DNA from: Microbacterium maritypicum
Lineage (GTDB): Bacteria > Actinomycetota > Actinomycetes > Actinomycetales > Microbacteriaceae
Length of the DNA stretch: 64,000 bases
Direction of reading: 5' to 3'
Assembly: GCF_008868125.1 (NCBI RefSeq)
Contig: NZ_WAAQ01000001.1
Coordinates: 186,001-250,000, forward strand
Positions 27,098 through 35,360 of the stretch are shown in pieces. A program made the translations under genes and the position numbers. Positions within the stretch are counted from its first letter, which is position 1. Each line of letters begins with the position of its first letter. The notes beneath the pieces are model-generated. The model was given only the letters and a program-made list of their open reading frames with translations, was not told the DNA's origin and searched no databases.

Positions 27098-28270
27098 TCA
27101 GCGGCGGCGGGTGTGCAGCACAGTGCGCACCAGGAGCCCTGCCACGAGGGCCCAGAACGCGGCGCTGACACCGAGGACGGCGATCCCGGATGCGGCCACC
27201 AGGAAGGTCACCACGGCGGGGATCCGCTCGTTCGGATCGTCGATCGCCTGCTGCACCGCCGAGCCGAACGCGGCGAACAGAGCCAGCCCCGCGACGGCGG
27301 GGATCACAGCGGCGGGCGCGAGCACCACGAGGGCGGCGAACGCGGCGGAGAACGCGGCGAGCACGAGGTACGACGCCCCGGTCGAGACCCCGGCGACCCA
27401 CCGTCGCCTTGGGTCGGGATCGGCGTCCGGCGACGCGGCGAGTGCGGCGCTGATCGCGGCGAGGTTGATGGCGTGTCCGCCTGCCGTCGCTCCCAGGGCC
27501 GTGCCGATCCCGGTCACCAGCATGGCCGGACGCCACGGCACCTCATACCCGAAGCTGCGCATGATCGCGATGCCCGGCACGTTCTGGGAGGCCATCGTGA
27601 CGATGAACAGCGGCAGCGCGAGGCCGACGAGCGCGCCGACCGTGAACGTCGGTGCCGTGAACTCGAGGCGCGGGAGGAGCAGTGCGGGGTCGAACGGTGC
27701 GCCTTCTCCGATCAGCGACACGGCAACCACGACGGCCGCGGCGACGAACGCGAACGGCACCGCCCAGCGCGGTGCGAGACGGGCGAAAAGCAGCCAGGTG
27801 AGCACGACCGGCACCACGCCCCAGGGGTTCGCGACGATACCGGTGATCGGTGCGAGACACAGCGGCAGCAGGACGCCGGCGAGCATCGCCTGCGCGATCG
27901 AGGGCGGGATGCGGGCGATCAGCGCACCGAGCGCCGGCCAGAGAGCGGTGAGCAGGATGAGGGCCGCGGTGATCAGGAAGGCGCCGACCGCTGCCGACCA
28001 CCCGCCTTCGACAGCGCCGGTTGCCACGAGGAGGGCGGCACCGGGCGTCGACCAGGCGACCGTGATCGGCATCCGATACCGCCAGGCGAGCACCACGCAG
28101 GCCAGGCCCATCGTGAGACTGACGGCGAGGAGTCCGCTCGCCGCCTGCGCCGCGTTCGCCCCGACGGCGTCGAGCCCGGTCAACACGACCGCGAACGAGC
28201 TGGTGAAGCCGACCAGTGCCGTCACCACCCCCGCGAGGATCGGGCGGGACAGGGGTGCGGCGTCGGACAT
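27098..28270 (-). CDS. BenE family (benzoate/H+ symporter-like) transporter
   Basis: A 390-residue polytopic membrane protein with about 12 hydrophobic segments, of the BenE family. Typical stretches are AWSTPGAALL and PLFIVTMASQNVPGIA with GHAINLAAISAA. Family members import benzoate, but no aromatic-degradation genes lie nearby, so the substrate is open. TAACCT at 28278-28283 is 7 nt before the ATG. It sits between the NatAB operon and the two-component genes on the same strand. Confidence 0.9.
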   Translation of the reverse strand: MSDAAPLSRPILAGVVTALVGFTSSFAVVLTGLDAVGANAAQAASGLLAVSLTMGLACVVLAWRYRMPITVAWSTPGAALLVATGAVEGGWSAAVGAFLITAALILLTALWPALGALIARIPPSIAQAMLAGVLLPLCLAPITGIVANPWGVVPVVLTWLLFARLAPRWAVPFAFVAAAVVVAVSLIGEGAPFDPALLLPRLEFTAPTFTVGALVGLALPLFIVTMASQNVPGIAIMRSFGYEVPWRPAMLVTGIGTALGATAGGHAINLAAISAALAASPDADPDPRRRWVAGVSTGASYLVLAAFSAAFAALVVLAPAAVIPAVAGLALFAAFGSAVQQAIDDPNERIPAVVTFLVAASGIAVLGVSAAFWALVAGLLVRTVLHTRRR

Positions 28271-28324
28271 GGCTCCGAGGTTATCGCGGAGCGGGAGGTC
28301 GGCGCGGAGCCCGGGTGCGCCGCG

Positions 28325-29005
28325 CTACGCGAGCCCCATGCGATGAGCCAGCACCACCGCCTGCACGCGATCCCGGGCACCCAGCTTCTGCAGGACGCGC
28401 GAGACGTGCGTCTTCACGGTCGCCTCGCCGATGAACAGCGCCTGCGCGATCTCGGCGTTGCTGCGGGCATCGGCGAGCAGCGTGAGCACCTCGGCCTCAC
28501 GGTCGGTGAGGGGCTCGGCGAGTGCGACTTTCGGGAGGGCGCCGCTCGTGGCCGATGCGGCGGCGGGAGCGGGTGTCGCGGCGAAGCGCGCCAACACGCG
28601 GCGGGTCACCTCGGGGGCGAGCATGCCGTCGCCCGCGGCCAGTGCCCGCACCGCCGCGATCAGATCCTCGGCGCCGGCGTTCTTGAGCAGGAACCCGCCG
28701 GCCCCCGCGTCCAGAGCCCGGTACAGGTAGTCGTCGCGGTCGAACGTGGTGACGATCGCGATGGCCGCGTCGACGCCCGGGTCGGCGACGATGCGCCTGG
28801 TGGCCTCGATGCCGTCCATGTCGGGCATCTGCACGTCCATCATGATGACGTCGGGATGCAGGGCCGCGGCCTGCGCCACCGCCTCGGCCCCGGAGGATGC
28901 CTCCCCGACCACGGCGATGTCGGTCTGCGTGTCGAGGATCGTGCGGAAGCCGGCGCGCAGCAGTGCGTGATCGTCGACGAGCAGCACGCGGATCGGGGCG
29001 GTCAT
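28325..29005 (-). CDS. Response regulator, NarL/LuxR type
   Basis: A 226-residue response regulator. The receiver domain has the DD pair near residue 11-12, phospho-acceptor D57 (MMDVQMPDMDG), and the conserved Lys in FLLKNAGAEDL. The C-terminal LuxR HTH is LTDREAEVLTLLADARSN...GEATVKTHVSRVLQKL, roughly residues 155-215. Its ATG overlaps the TGA of the kinase gene (29002-29005). It probably binds the palindrome before the kinase and its counterpart before the NatA gene. Confidence 0.93.
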   Translation of the reverse strand: MTAPIRVLLVDDHALLRAGFRTILDTQTDIAVVGEASSGAEAVAQAAALHPDVIMMDVQMPDMDGIEATRRIVADPGVDAAIAIVTTFDRDDYLYRALDAGAGGFLLKNAGAEDLIAAVRALAAGDGMLAPEVTRRVLARFAATPAPAAASATSGALPKVALAEPLTDREAEVLTLLADARSNAEIAQALFIGEATVKTHVSRVLQKLGARDRVQAVVLAHRMGLA

Positions 29006-30267
29006 CGGTTCACGCTCGATTCGCTCGTGAAGGGCAGGGGCACACGGGCGCGCACGCGCAGCCCGCCGAATGGTCGGGGGGTCACCTCGAGGGTGCCGCC
29101 GGAGGCCGCGGCACGCTCGCGCATCCCGAGCTGTCCGAGTCCTGGGCGCACCTGGGCGACCGGGCGCCCGGTGTTGACGATCTCGACCTCGACGCCGTCA
29201 TCGTCGTAGCGCACGCGGAAGTCGGCGGTCGCATCGGGCCCGGCATGGCGGCGGGCGTTCGTCAGCGACTCCTGGGCGATGCGATACAGATTCACGGCGA
29301 CGAGCGAAGGCACGGGCGTCGGGTCGCCGATCACCGTGTACGCCGTCGGCAGCCCCGCCTCGGTCGAGGCGTCGACGAGTTCGGGGATGTCGTCGAGGGC
29401 CAGGGTCGAGGCGGCATCCGTCGTCTCTCCTCCGGGGGTCCGCAGAGTCTCCAGCAGCTGGCGCAGCTCGTGGATGGCGTCACGCGCCGACCCCTCGATC
29501 CCGGTGAGGATGCGTGCGGACTCTGCCGGGTCCCGGTCGAGCACCAGGCGCGCGGCTCCCGCCTGCACGCCCATGACCGACACGTGGTGGGCGACCACGT
29601 CGTGCAGCTCCCTGGCGATGCGCACCCGGTCGAGGGCGACCGCCTGTGCCGCGGTGACCTCGCGTTCGCGCTCGAGCTCGGCCGTGCGCTGCTCGAGCAC
29701 CGCGAGCTGTGTCGCTGCAGCCCATGACCGCTCGCCGAAGTAGTAGGCCCCGCCGAAGTAGAGCACGTTCAGCAGCAGCTGGATGAGCATAAAGGCCACG
29801 TAGGGAGACATGGCTCCGGCGATGACATCCGCCTTGTCGGCTTCGAGGATCGCATCGCGGTACATCGTGATCAGCAGCCACACGAACATGCTCACGATGA
29901 TCCCGATGCGGACGATGACCGCGCGGCGACGATCGTTCATCCACGCCCCCGCCGTGTAGATCGCGATGAACATCGCGATGTTGCCGACGTAGATCTCGGG
30001 GACGCGGATCGTCACCGCGATGAAGTACGCCACGACCACGATGATGGCGACCGTGCCGGGCCAGCGGCGGCGGACCGCGAGAGGAGTGGTCACGACGACC
30101 GCGTACACGAGTGCGGTCCACAACGGAGCCTGTTCGTCGCCGTACACCTGGGCGATCGAGGAGAGCCCGGCGCTCAGCACGGCTCCCACGAACATGACCA
30201 CGGCGAGGACGATGTCGCCGCGCCGTTCGCGCTCGGTCGGCGTGCGGAGGAACGGGACAGCAGGCAT
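29002..30267 (-). CDS. Sensor histidine kinase (DesK/LiaS-type, HisKA_3)
   Basis: A 421-residue kinase. The N-terminal half has five or six membrane helices with short loops, so the sensed signal is likely at or in the membrane. The dimerisation box is ARELHDVVAHHVSVMG with H222 as the phospho-acceptor, and the HATPase domain has N-box AQESLTNARRHA and G-box GLGQLGMRERA. ATG at 30267 has TACGGT (30274-30279) 6 nt upstream. The open frame above this point overlaps the VOC gene antisense and is not coding. Confidence 0.92.
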   Translation of the reverse strand: MPAVPFLRTPTERERRGDIVLAVVMFVGAVLSAGLSSIAQVYGDEQAPLWTALVYAVVVTTPLAVRRRWPGTVAIIVVVAYFIAVTIRVPEIYVGNIAMFIAIYTAGAWMNDRRRAVIVRIGIIVSMFVWLLITMYRDAILEADKADVIAGAMSPYVAFMLIQLLLNVLYFGGAYYFGERSWAAATQLAVLEQRTAELEREREVTAAQAVALDRVRIARELHDVVAHHVSVMGVQAGAARLVLDRDPAESARILTGIEGSARDAIHELRQLLETLRTPGGETTDAASTLALDDIPELVDASTEAGLPTAYTVIGDPTPVPSLVAVNLYRIAQESLTNARRHAGPDATADFRVRYDDDGVEVEIVNTGRPVAQVRPGLGQLGMRERAAASGGTLEVTPRPFGGLRVRARVPLPFTSESSVNR

Positions 30268-30299
30268 CCCTCCACCGTAGGGCGGGGCGTGACGGCGTC

Positions 30300-30319
30300 G
30301 CATCCCCCGTGCGGGGGAT
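30300..30319. promoter_or_regulatory. Palindromic operator before the histidine-kinase gene
   Basis: ATCCCCC-GTGC-GGGGGAT (30302-30319) is a perfect 18-bp dyad at the -35 region of the kinase promoter. The flanking GCATCCCCCGTGCG is shared with the NatA promoter. It fits an autoregulation site for the partner response regulator. Confidence 0.6.
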
Positions 30320-30335
30320 CGGGAGTCACTTGCTC

Positions 30336-30353
30336 TTGACAAGCGTGGTTGTC
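30336..30353. promoter_or_regulatory. -35 element with embedded dyad before the VOC-HxlR operon
   Basis: TTGACA (30336-30341) is a consensus -35. GACAA-N6-TTGTC (30338-30353) overlaps it, and a repressor bound there would block RNA polymerase. The HxlR-type protein encoded in the operon is the natural candidate. Confidence 0.5.
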
Positions 30354-30414
30354 TTTTGCAAGCTACTCGCACGGGCTCACCGACCGATGAGCGCGCATCG
30401 ACGGAGGAGTCATC

Positions 30415-30852
30415 ATGACCAAGGTGTTCGTCAACCTGCCCACCAGCGACCTTGAGCGCGCGAAGGCGTTCTACACGGCGCTCGGCTGCGAGATCAATCC
30501 GCTGTTCACCGACGAGAATGCCGCGTGCGTCGTCTGGACGGAGGATATCTTCTTCATGCTCCTCACGCGCGAGTTCTTCGCCACGTTCACCGACAAGCCG
30601 ATCGCCGACCCGAACGAGGTCGCCCAGGTGTCCGTCTCCTTCAGCCGCGATTCGCGCGAAGACGTCGACGACATCCTGGCCAAGGGGCTCGCGGCCGGTG
30701 GTGCCGAGCCCAAGCCGGCCCAGGACTACGGCTTCATGTACTCGCGCGACCTGGACGACCCCGACGGCAACTCGCTCGGCTTCCTGTTCATGACCGAGGA
30801 GGCCGCCGAGAACGGACCCGAGCACGTCGCGGAGCAGAGCGCCGGATCCTGA
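30415..30852 (+). CDS. VOC superfamily (glyoxalase/bleomycin-resistance fold) protein
   Basis: A 145-residue protein of the vicinal-oxygen-chelate superfamily; MTKVFVNLPTSDLERAKAFY is the typical first beta-alpha unit, and YSRDLDDPDGNSLGF carries the usual DPDGN end motif. GGAGG at 30402-30406 precedes the ATG at 8 nt. It is co-directional with and one base from the HxlR-type gene, so the two are an operon. Enzymatic activity, if any, is unknown. Confidence 0.87.
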   Translation: MTKVFVNLPTSDLERAKAFYTALGCEINPLFTDENAACVVWTEDIFFMLLTREFFATFTDKPIADPNEVAQVSVSFSRDSREDVDDILAKGLAAGGAEPKPAQDYGFMYSRDLDDPDGNSLGFLFMTEEAAENGPEHVAEQSAGS

Positions 30853-30853
30853 C

Positions 30854-31573
30854 ATGGCGGCGCGGAGCTACGGCCAGTACTGCGGTGTGACGACGGCCGT
30901 CGAACTGATCGGGGAACGGTGGGCGCTGCTCATCGTCCGCGATCTGCTCGTCGGTCCGCGTCGGTACACCGACCTCAGGCGGGGCCTGCCGCGCATCCCG
31001 ACCAACATCCTCTCCACCCGGCTGAAGGAGCTGCAGGAGGGTGGGGTCGTGCGGCGGGTGCCGTTGTCGAACTGCGGCCTCGTGTACGAGCTCACCCCCT
31101 ACGGCCGCTCGATCGAGCCGATCGTGCTCGCCCTCGGACGGTGGGGCTTCCAGGCGATGGGCGACCCAGAACCGGGGGACGTCATCACCGCGGACTCCCT
31201 CACGATGGCGCTGCACACGGCGTTCATGGCCGATCGTGCCGTGGACGCCGAGTACGAGCTGCACGTCGGCGACGTCGCCCTGCGCGCGTCGGTGCGCGAG
31301 GGGGAACTCCGGGTCGCGCAGATCGCACCGCCGGCCCCGCCGGTCGGCGGAAGTCTTCCCGACGCAGAGCCGGATGCGGTGATCGTCGCCGGTCCCGGCA
31401 TCCGGCACCTGATCGGCGGCGAGGTCACGCCGGCAGAAGCGCTCGCCGCGGACATCGTCGCGGTCGTCCGCGGTGAGGCATCGCTGCTGGACTCGTTCGC
31501 CGAGACCTTCCACATCGCCGCGCCTGGCGTGGGAGGTGCGCGGGAGGCGCAGGAGGTCGGGGCGTTCGACTGA
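30854..31573 (+). CDS. HxlR family transcriptional regulator with SCP2-like tail
   Basis: A 239-residue regulator. The HxlR winged-helix domain covers residues 1 to about 100, with the C10 that serves as a redox sensor in several relatives (GQYCGVTTAVELIGERW), and LLVGPRRYTDLRRGLPRI as recognition region. The remaining ~130 residues form an alpha/beta extension like a sterol-carrier domain, seen in longer HxlR proteins, perhaps binding a lipophilic ligand. It likely autoregulates through the dyad at 30336-30353. Confidence 0.87.
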   Translation: MAARSYGQYCGVTTAVELIGERWALLIVRDLLVGPRRYTDLRRGLPRIPTNILSTRLKELQEGGVVRRVPLSNCGLVYELTPYGRSIEPIVLALGRWGFQAMGDPEPGDVITADSLTMALHTAFMADRAVDAEYELHVGDVALRASVREGELRVAQIAPPAPPVGGSLPDAEPDAVIVAGPGIRHLIGGEVTPAEALAADIVAVVRGEASLLDSFAETFHIAAPGVGGAREAQEVGAFD

Positions 31574-31702
31574 TCACGACAGGGTAACTCCCGTGTATCG
31601 ACTATTCCCTTCCTATGTCTTGCGCACGTAGGCTTCGAGGGATACGTTGCCGTGCGATCGGCACTGGCTCGAGGCCGACCGCGACTTGCTTCGCTGCGTC
31701 GT

Positions 31703-31715
31703 CCTCCTTCGGAGG
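31703..31715 (+). promoter_or_regulatory. Hairpin that hides the ribosome-binding site of the surface-protein gene
   Basis: CCTCC-TTC-GGAGG is a perfect 5-bp hairpin. Its 3' arm (31711-31715) is the Shine-Dalgarno of the gene starting at 31724. If it forms in the RNA, translation would depend on opening it. Confidence 0.4.
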
Positions 31716-31723
31716 GTGGGGAC

Positions 31724-33442
31724 ATGGCGCGACGACGCGCATTCATTCGTGCGGTGCTCGGGGGAGCGGCGGCACTCGCTCTCGCTCTCGGCGGTGTGAC
31801 GGCGGCCGCGGCAGAAGATCCGGTCGTCGCCGGGTCGATCTCCGGGACGGTCGTCCGGGACGACGACGGAACACCCGTCGCCGGAGTCACGGTCTCCGCA
31901 GACGGACCGACGGGGGCTTCGGTCACCACGGATTCGACGGGGACCTACACGCTGCCGAACCTCGCCGCGGGCTCGTACATCGTGAGCTTCTTTCCCGAGG
32001 GGACCGACCTGAAGCGCGAGTACTGGAAGGACGCCTCCGACTACTCCCAGGCGATCCCGGTCGTCGTCGGTGAGGGGGAGGCGGTCTCAGCGATCGATGC
32101 TTCGCTCGTGCAAGGCGGTTCCATCCAGGGCATCGTGACCCGTGAAGACGACGGCTCCGCGATCGCCGGCGCCGAGGTGCAGGCTCTCGACAGCAACAAT
32201 GAGATCGTGGCGGCGGCGACGGCAGGAGCGTCAGGCGAGTACATCCTTGGCGGCCTCCCCACCGGCTCGTACCGCGTGCGGTTCGCCTCGTCGGACGCCG
32301 AGCTGCTGCCCGAGTACTGGAAGGACGCCTACGGCTGGGACGCAGCGACGCTCATCGCCGTCACAGAGCCGCAGGGCATCACGGACATCGACGCCTCGCT
32401 TGCTGAGGTCGGCTACATCAGCGGCACGGTGACGCGAAGCGCCAGCGATGAGCCGCTGAGCGCGTCGGTGGCGTTCTATGCCGCCGGCACGGGACTCGAC
32501 GTGTTCTTCGTCGACACGAACTCCGACGGCACGTTCCGCATTCCTGTCGTGGCGGGAACCTACCGGGTGCTCTTCCATTCGAACGAGCGCGGGATCATCG
32601 AGGAGTACTGGAAGGATGCTTTCCTGTGGGAGAACGCGACGCTGCTGACGGTCGCACCGGGTGAGGAGGTCGCCGGCATCGATGCGGCGCTCGGCAAGCC
32701 GGCCCAAATCACCGGCACCGTAACGATCGACTCCGATGCTGCGGACGACGTCCGCGTGGAGGCGTGGAGCAACGGCACGATGGTCAACGACACCCGCGCC
32801 GACCCCGTCACCGGCGCATACTCGCTGACGGTCCCCCATGGGACATACATTCTGAAGGCCAGCCCCACGTTCAGCGACGGTACGACGACCGCGAAGCCGC
32901 AGTTCTTCGACGGTGTTGCTACGGCAGCCGAGGCGACTCCGGTGTCAGTACTCGAGGGGGAGGCGATCTCCGGCATCGACTTCGCACTCACGGTCGACAC
33001 AACACCTGAGGTGAAGCCGACACTGACTCTGTCCGCCGGCTCGATCCGCGCCGGCAAGGACATCACGATCTCGGGCACCGGATTCGCGCCGGGAGCGACG
33101 ATCGCGTTCGAGCTGCACTCCGACCCGATCACACTCGGAACGCTGACGGCAGACGCTGATGGCGTGCTCCAGGGCACGCTGCGCATTCCGGCGAGTGCGC
33201 CCGCAGGTGCGCACACCCTGGTGGCGCTGTCGGGCACCAAGGTTCTCGCCAGCACGGCGTTGACCGTGACCGCGGCCGCCGGCACCGGGACCGGAAGCGG
33301 CGGTCAGACCGGTGGCGCCACAGCTCCGGGCGGCGGGCTGGCAAGCACCGGTGCCGATGCGCCGATCGCGATCGTCGCGATCGGCGTCCTCCTGGCCGTG
33401 ATGGGCGGAATGCTCGTGCGTCGGCGCCGCGTGGAGAGCTGA
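31724..33442 (+). CDS. Repeat-containing cell-wall protein with LASTG sorting signal
   Basis: A 572-residue exported protein. A basic start and hydrophobic stretch ending AAAAEDP form a Sec signal peptide (about 33 residues). The body holds beta-sandwich modules of the carboxypeptidase-regulatory/CnaB type repeating every 97-98 residues, each ending with EYWKDA at residues 99, 197 and 294; a fourth module is degenerate. An Ig-like domain (residues about 430-515) is followed by a Gly/Thr linker, LASTG at 539-543, a membrane helix and an RRRR tail. LAxTG is the recognition motif of actinobacterial class E sortases. No sortase is in the window. Role in adhesion is a guess. Confidence 0.87.
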   Translation: MARRRAFIRAVLGGAAALALALGGVTAAAAEDPVVAGSISGTVVRDDDGTPVAGVTVSADGPTGASVTTDSTGTYTLPNLAAGSYIVSFFPEGTDLKREYWKDASDYSQAIPVVVGEGEAVSAIDASLVQGGSIQGIVTREDDGSAIAGAEVQALDSNNEIVAAATAGASGEYILGGLPTGSYRVRFASSDAELLPEYWKDAYGWDAATLIAVTEPQGITDIDASLAEVGYISGTVTRSASDEPLSASVAFYAAGTGLDVFFVDTNSDGTFRIPVVAGTYRVLFHSNERGIIEEYWKDAFLWENATLLTVAPGEEVAGIDAALGKPAQITGTVTIDSDAADDVRVEAWSNGTMVNDTRADPVTGAYSLTVPHGTYILKASPTFSDGTTTAKPQFFDGVATAAEATPVSVLEGEAISGIDFALTVDTTPEVKPTLTLSAGSIRAGKDITISGTGFAPGATIAFELHSDPITLGTLTADADGVLQGTLRIPASAPAGAHTLVALSGTKVLASTALTVTAAAGTGTGSGGQTGGATAPGGGLASTGADAPIAIVAIGVLLAVMGGMLVRRRRVES

Positions 33443-33508
33443 GGCTTCACCGACTGGGGCTGGGTGCCCTGATCGTGAGAGAAGGGGCTCATCCCCACGT
33501 GCTGATCC

Positions 33509-34318
33509 TCAGCCGAGCAGCCGCTCGATCACCTGCGCCACACCGTCTTCGTCGTTCGACGCGGTCGTCTCGTCGGCCGCGTCGTGCACGAGCGGCTCGG
33601 CGTCGGCCATGGCGACCCCGTGCCCTGCCCAGCGGAGCATCTCGACGTCGTTGAGCGCGTCGCCGAAGGCCACGACGTCGGCGCGGTCGATGCCGAGGTG
33701 CTCGCACAGGCGGGCGAGACCCGTGGCCTTGGTGACGCCTTCGGCCATGACCTCGACGAACGGCGCACCCGAGAGCGTGACCTCGAAGCCGGTGAGCCCG
33801 AGCGAGCGCACCGTGTCGAACAGGGCGGCCGGGGCGAGCTCGGGGTGGCGGATCACGAACTTCAGGCTGGGGGCGGCGAGCACCTGCTCGAGCGGAACGC
33901 CGCCCATGGTGGCGGGGTCGCGCTTGTGGTCGGCGAGAGCGGCGATCGCGGCATAGCCGTGCTGGGCCACGAACGTCTCGCCGGCGTCGCGCACGCTCGC
34001 GAACAGCAGGTCGGGGATGCTCGCGCGGAGGGCCTCGGCCAGGGAGCGGATCGTCTCGGGCGGAAGCTCTTCGGCGAACAGCATCCGCCCGTCGTCGAGG
34101 CGCACGGCGTAGGCGCCGTTGCTGCACAGAGCCCAACCGTCGAAGCCCGCATCCGCCGCGATGGCACGCAGCCCGATCGGCTGACGCGCCGTGACCGGCA
34201 CGACGTGGATTCCGCGCTCCCGGGCCGCGTCGAGGGCCGCACGGGTGCGTGCGGTGACGGCGGGCGTCGAGTCGAGAAGGGTGCCGTCGAGATCGGTGGC
34301 GATCAGCCGCACGCTCAT
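33509..34318 (-). CDS. HAD-superfamily hydrolase, Cof-type
   Basis: A 269-residue phosphatase of the Cof/IIB class. The nucleophile motif is IATDLDGTLLD (D8 and D10), the conserved Lys/GDxxND block is VVAFGDALNDVEML, and the intervening cap domain is of C2 type. Typical substrates are sugar phosphates or FMN, but specificity is not readable. It is 11 nt after xthA on the same strand and so probably co-transcribed. Confidence 0.9.
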   Translation of the reverse strand: MSVRLIATDLDGTLLDSTPAVTARTRAALDAARERGIHVVPVTARQPIGLRAIAADAGFDGWALCSNGAYAVRLDDGRMLFAEELPPETIRSLAEALRASIPDLLFASVRDAGETFVAQHGYAAIAALADHKRDPATMGGVPLEQVLAAPSLKFVIRHPELAPAALFDTVRSLGLTGFEVTLSGAPFVEVMAEGVTKATGLARLCEHLGIDRADVVAFGDALNDVEMLRWAGHGVAMADAEPLVHDAADETTASNDEDGVAQVIERLLG

Positions 34319-34329
34319 GGGATCGGCAC

Positions 34330-35175
34330 TCAGGAGAAGATCATCGGGAGGTCGTCGTCGTCATCGGCGCCACCGAAATCGAGGTCGACGACCACCGGGA
34401 CGTGGTCGCTGGGCTGCTCGCCCTTGCGCTCGTCGCGGTGGATGGACGCGCCCTTCACCGCTTCTGCGAGAGTGCGCGAACCCAGCACGAAGTCGATGCG
34501 GACACCCTCGTTGCGGGGGAACTTCAGACGCTGGTAGTCCCAGTAGGTGAAGCCCTCGGGGATGAGCGGGCGCACGACGTCGGTGACCCCGGCGTCTTGG
34601 AACGCGAAGAACGCGTCGCGCTCCTGCGGGGAGACGTGGGTCGACCGACCGATCACGATGTCGGGGTCGCCGTTGTCGACATCGAACGGGATGATGTTGA
34701 AGTCGCCCACCAGAGCGAGCGGAAGGTCGGGGTTCGCCGACAGCTCGGCGGCCGTGGACTTCTTCAGCTGCTCCAGCCAGTGCAGCTTGTAGAGGTAGTG
34801 CGGGTCATCGAGTGCACGGCCGTTCGGCACGTACAGGCTCCACACCCGCACCCCCTCGACCATCACGCCGAGCGCGCGGGCCTCGAGCGGCGCATCCGGC
34901 CCCTCATGCCCCTTCGCGAAGCCCGGCATCCCGTCGAACGACGTGCGCACATCGGTGACCGGCAGTCGACTCGCGATCGCGACGCCGTTCCACTGATTCA
35001 GCCCGTGCACCTCGACGTGGTAGCCGGCCTCTTCGAACGGAGCGTAGGGGAACTGCTCGGGCTTGCACTTGATCTCCTGCATCGCCAGCACGTCGATGTC
35101 TTCTCGGACGGCGAACTCGACGGTGCGGGTGACGCGGGTGCGGATGGAGTTGACGTTCCAGGTGGCCAAGCGCAT
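34330..35175 (-). CDS. xthA: Exodeoxyribonuclease III
   Basis: A 281-residue ExoIII/APE-family enzyme for repair of abasic sites. Expected residues are present: N7 in ATWNVNSIR, E34 in AMQEIKC, VGDFNI and the final SDHVPVVVDLDF. The last ~15 residues after this motif are acidic and extra. TAGGCT at 35182-35187 sits 6 nt before the ATG without a Shine-Dalgarno. It diverges from pyrE across 185 bp. Confidence 0.94.
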   Translation of the reverse strand: MRLATWNVNSIRTRVTRTVEFAVREDIDVLAMQEIKCKPEQFPYAPFEEAGYHVEVHGLNQWNGVAIASRLPVTDVRTSFDGMPGFAKGHEGPDAPLEARALGVMVEGVRVWSLYVPNGRALDDPHYLYKLHWLEQLKKSTAAELSANPDLPLALVGDFNIIPFDVDNGDPDIVIGRSTHVSPQERDAFFAFQDAGVTDVVRPLIPEGFTYWDYQRLKFPRNEGVRIDFVLGSRTLAEAVKGASIHRDERKGEQPSDHVPVVVDLDFGGADDDDDLPMIFS

Positions 35176-35240
35176 GCCTCAAGCCTAGGGCCCACCTCCT
35201 ACACGGATCACCGCCGCACGAACGTCCCTCGCCGACATCT

Positions 35241-35308
35241 GCATGAGTGCTGGACGGGCGCATGAGCGGTGCGGCCTCGGTTCTCATGCATCCGGTCGGG
35301 CCTCATGC
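35241..35308. repeat. Two-fold symmetric array of four GCATGAG heptamers
   Basis: GCATGAG occurs at 35241-35247 and 35260-35266, and its complement CTCATGC at 35283-35289 and 35302-35308. Both pairs have a 19-bp period, and the whole array is exactly symmetric about 35274/35275. It lies in the xthA-pyrE intergenic region (35176-35360), 53-120 bp before pyrE. The symmetry looks like an operator for a multimeric protein; no known site of this form comes to mind. Confidence 0.7.
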
Positions 35309-35360
35309 ATCCGAAGGCTCGGATCCCGTCGACGCCGGCTTGCCTCCTACACTGGATGCC

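Noticed and set aside
29002..30855. Kinase frame extended over the VOC gene
   Set aside because: The first part is antisense to the VOC gene and lacks membrane segments; start 30267 has its own -10.
35247..35360. ATG starts upstream of pyrE GTG 35361
   Set aside because: They would translate the symmetric GCATGAG array and exceed the usual OPRT length; the TACACT box fits the GTG.
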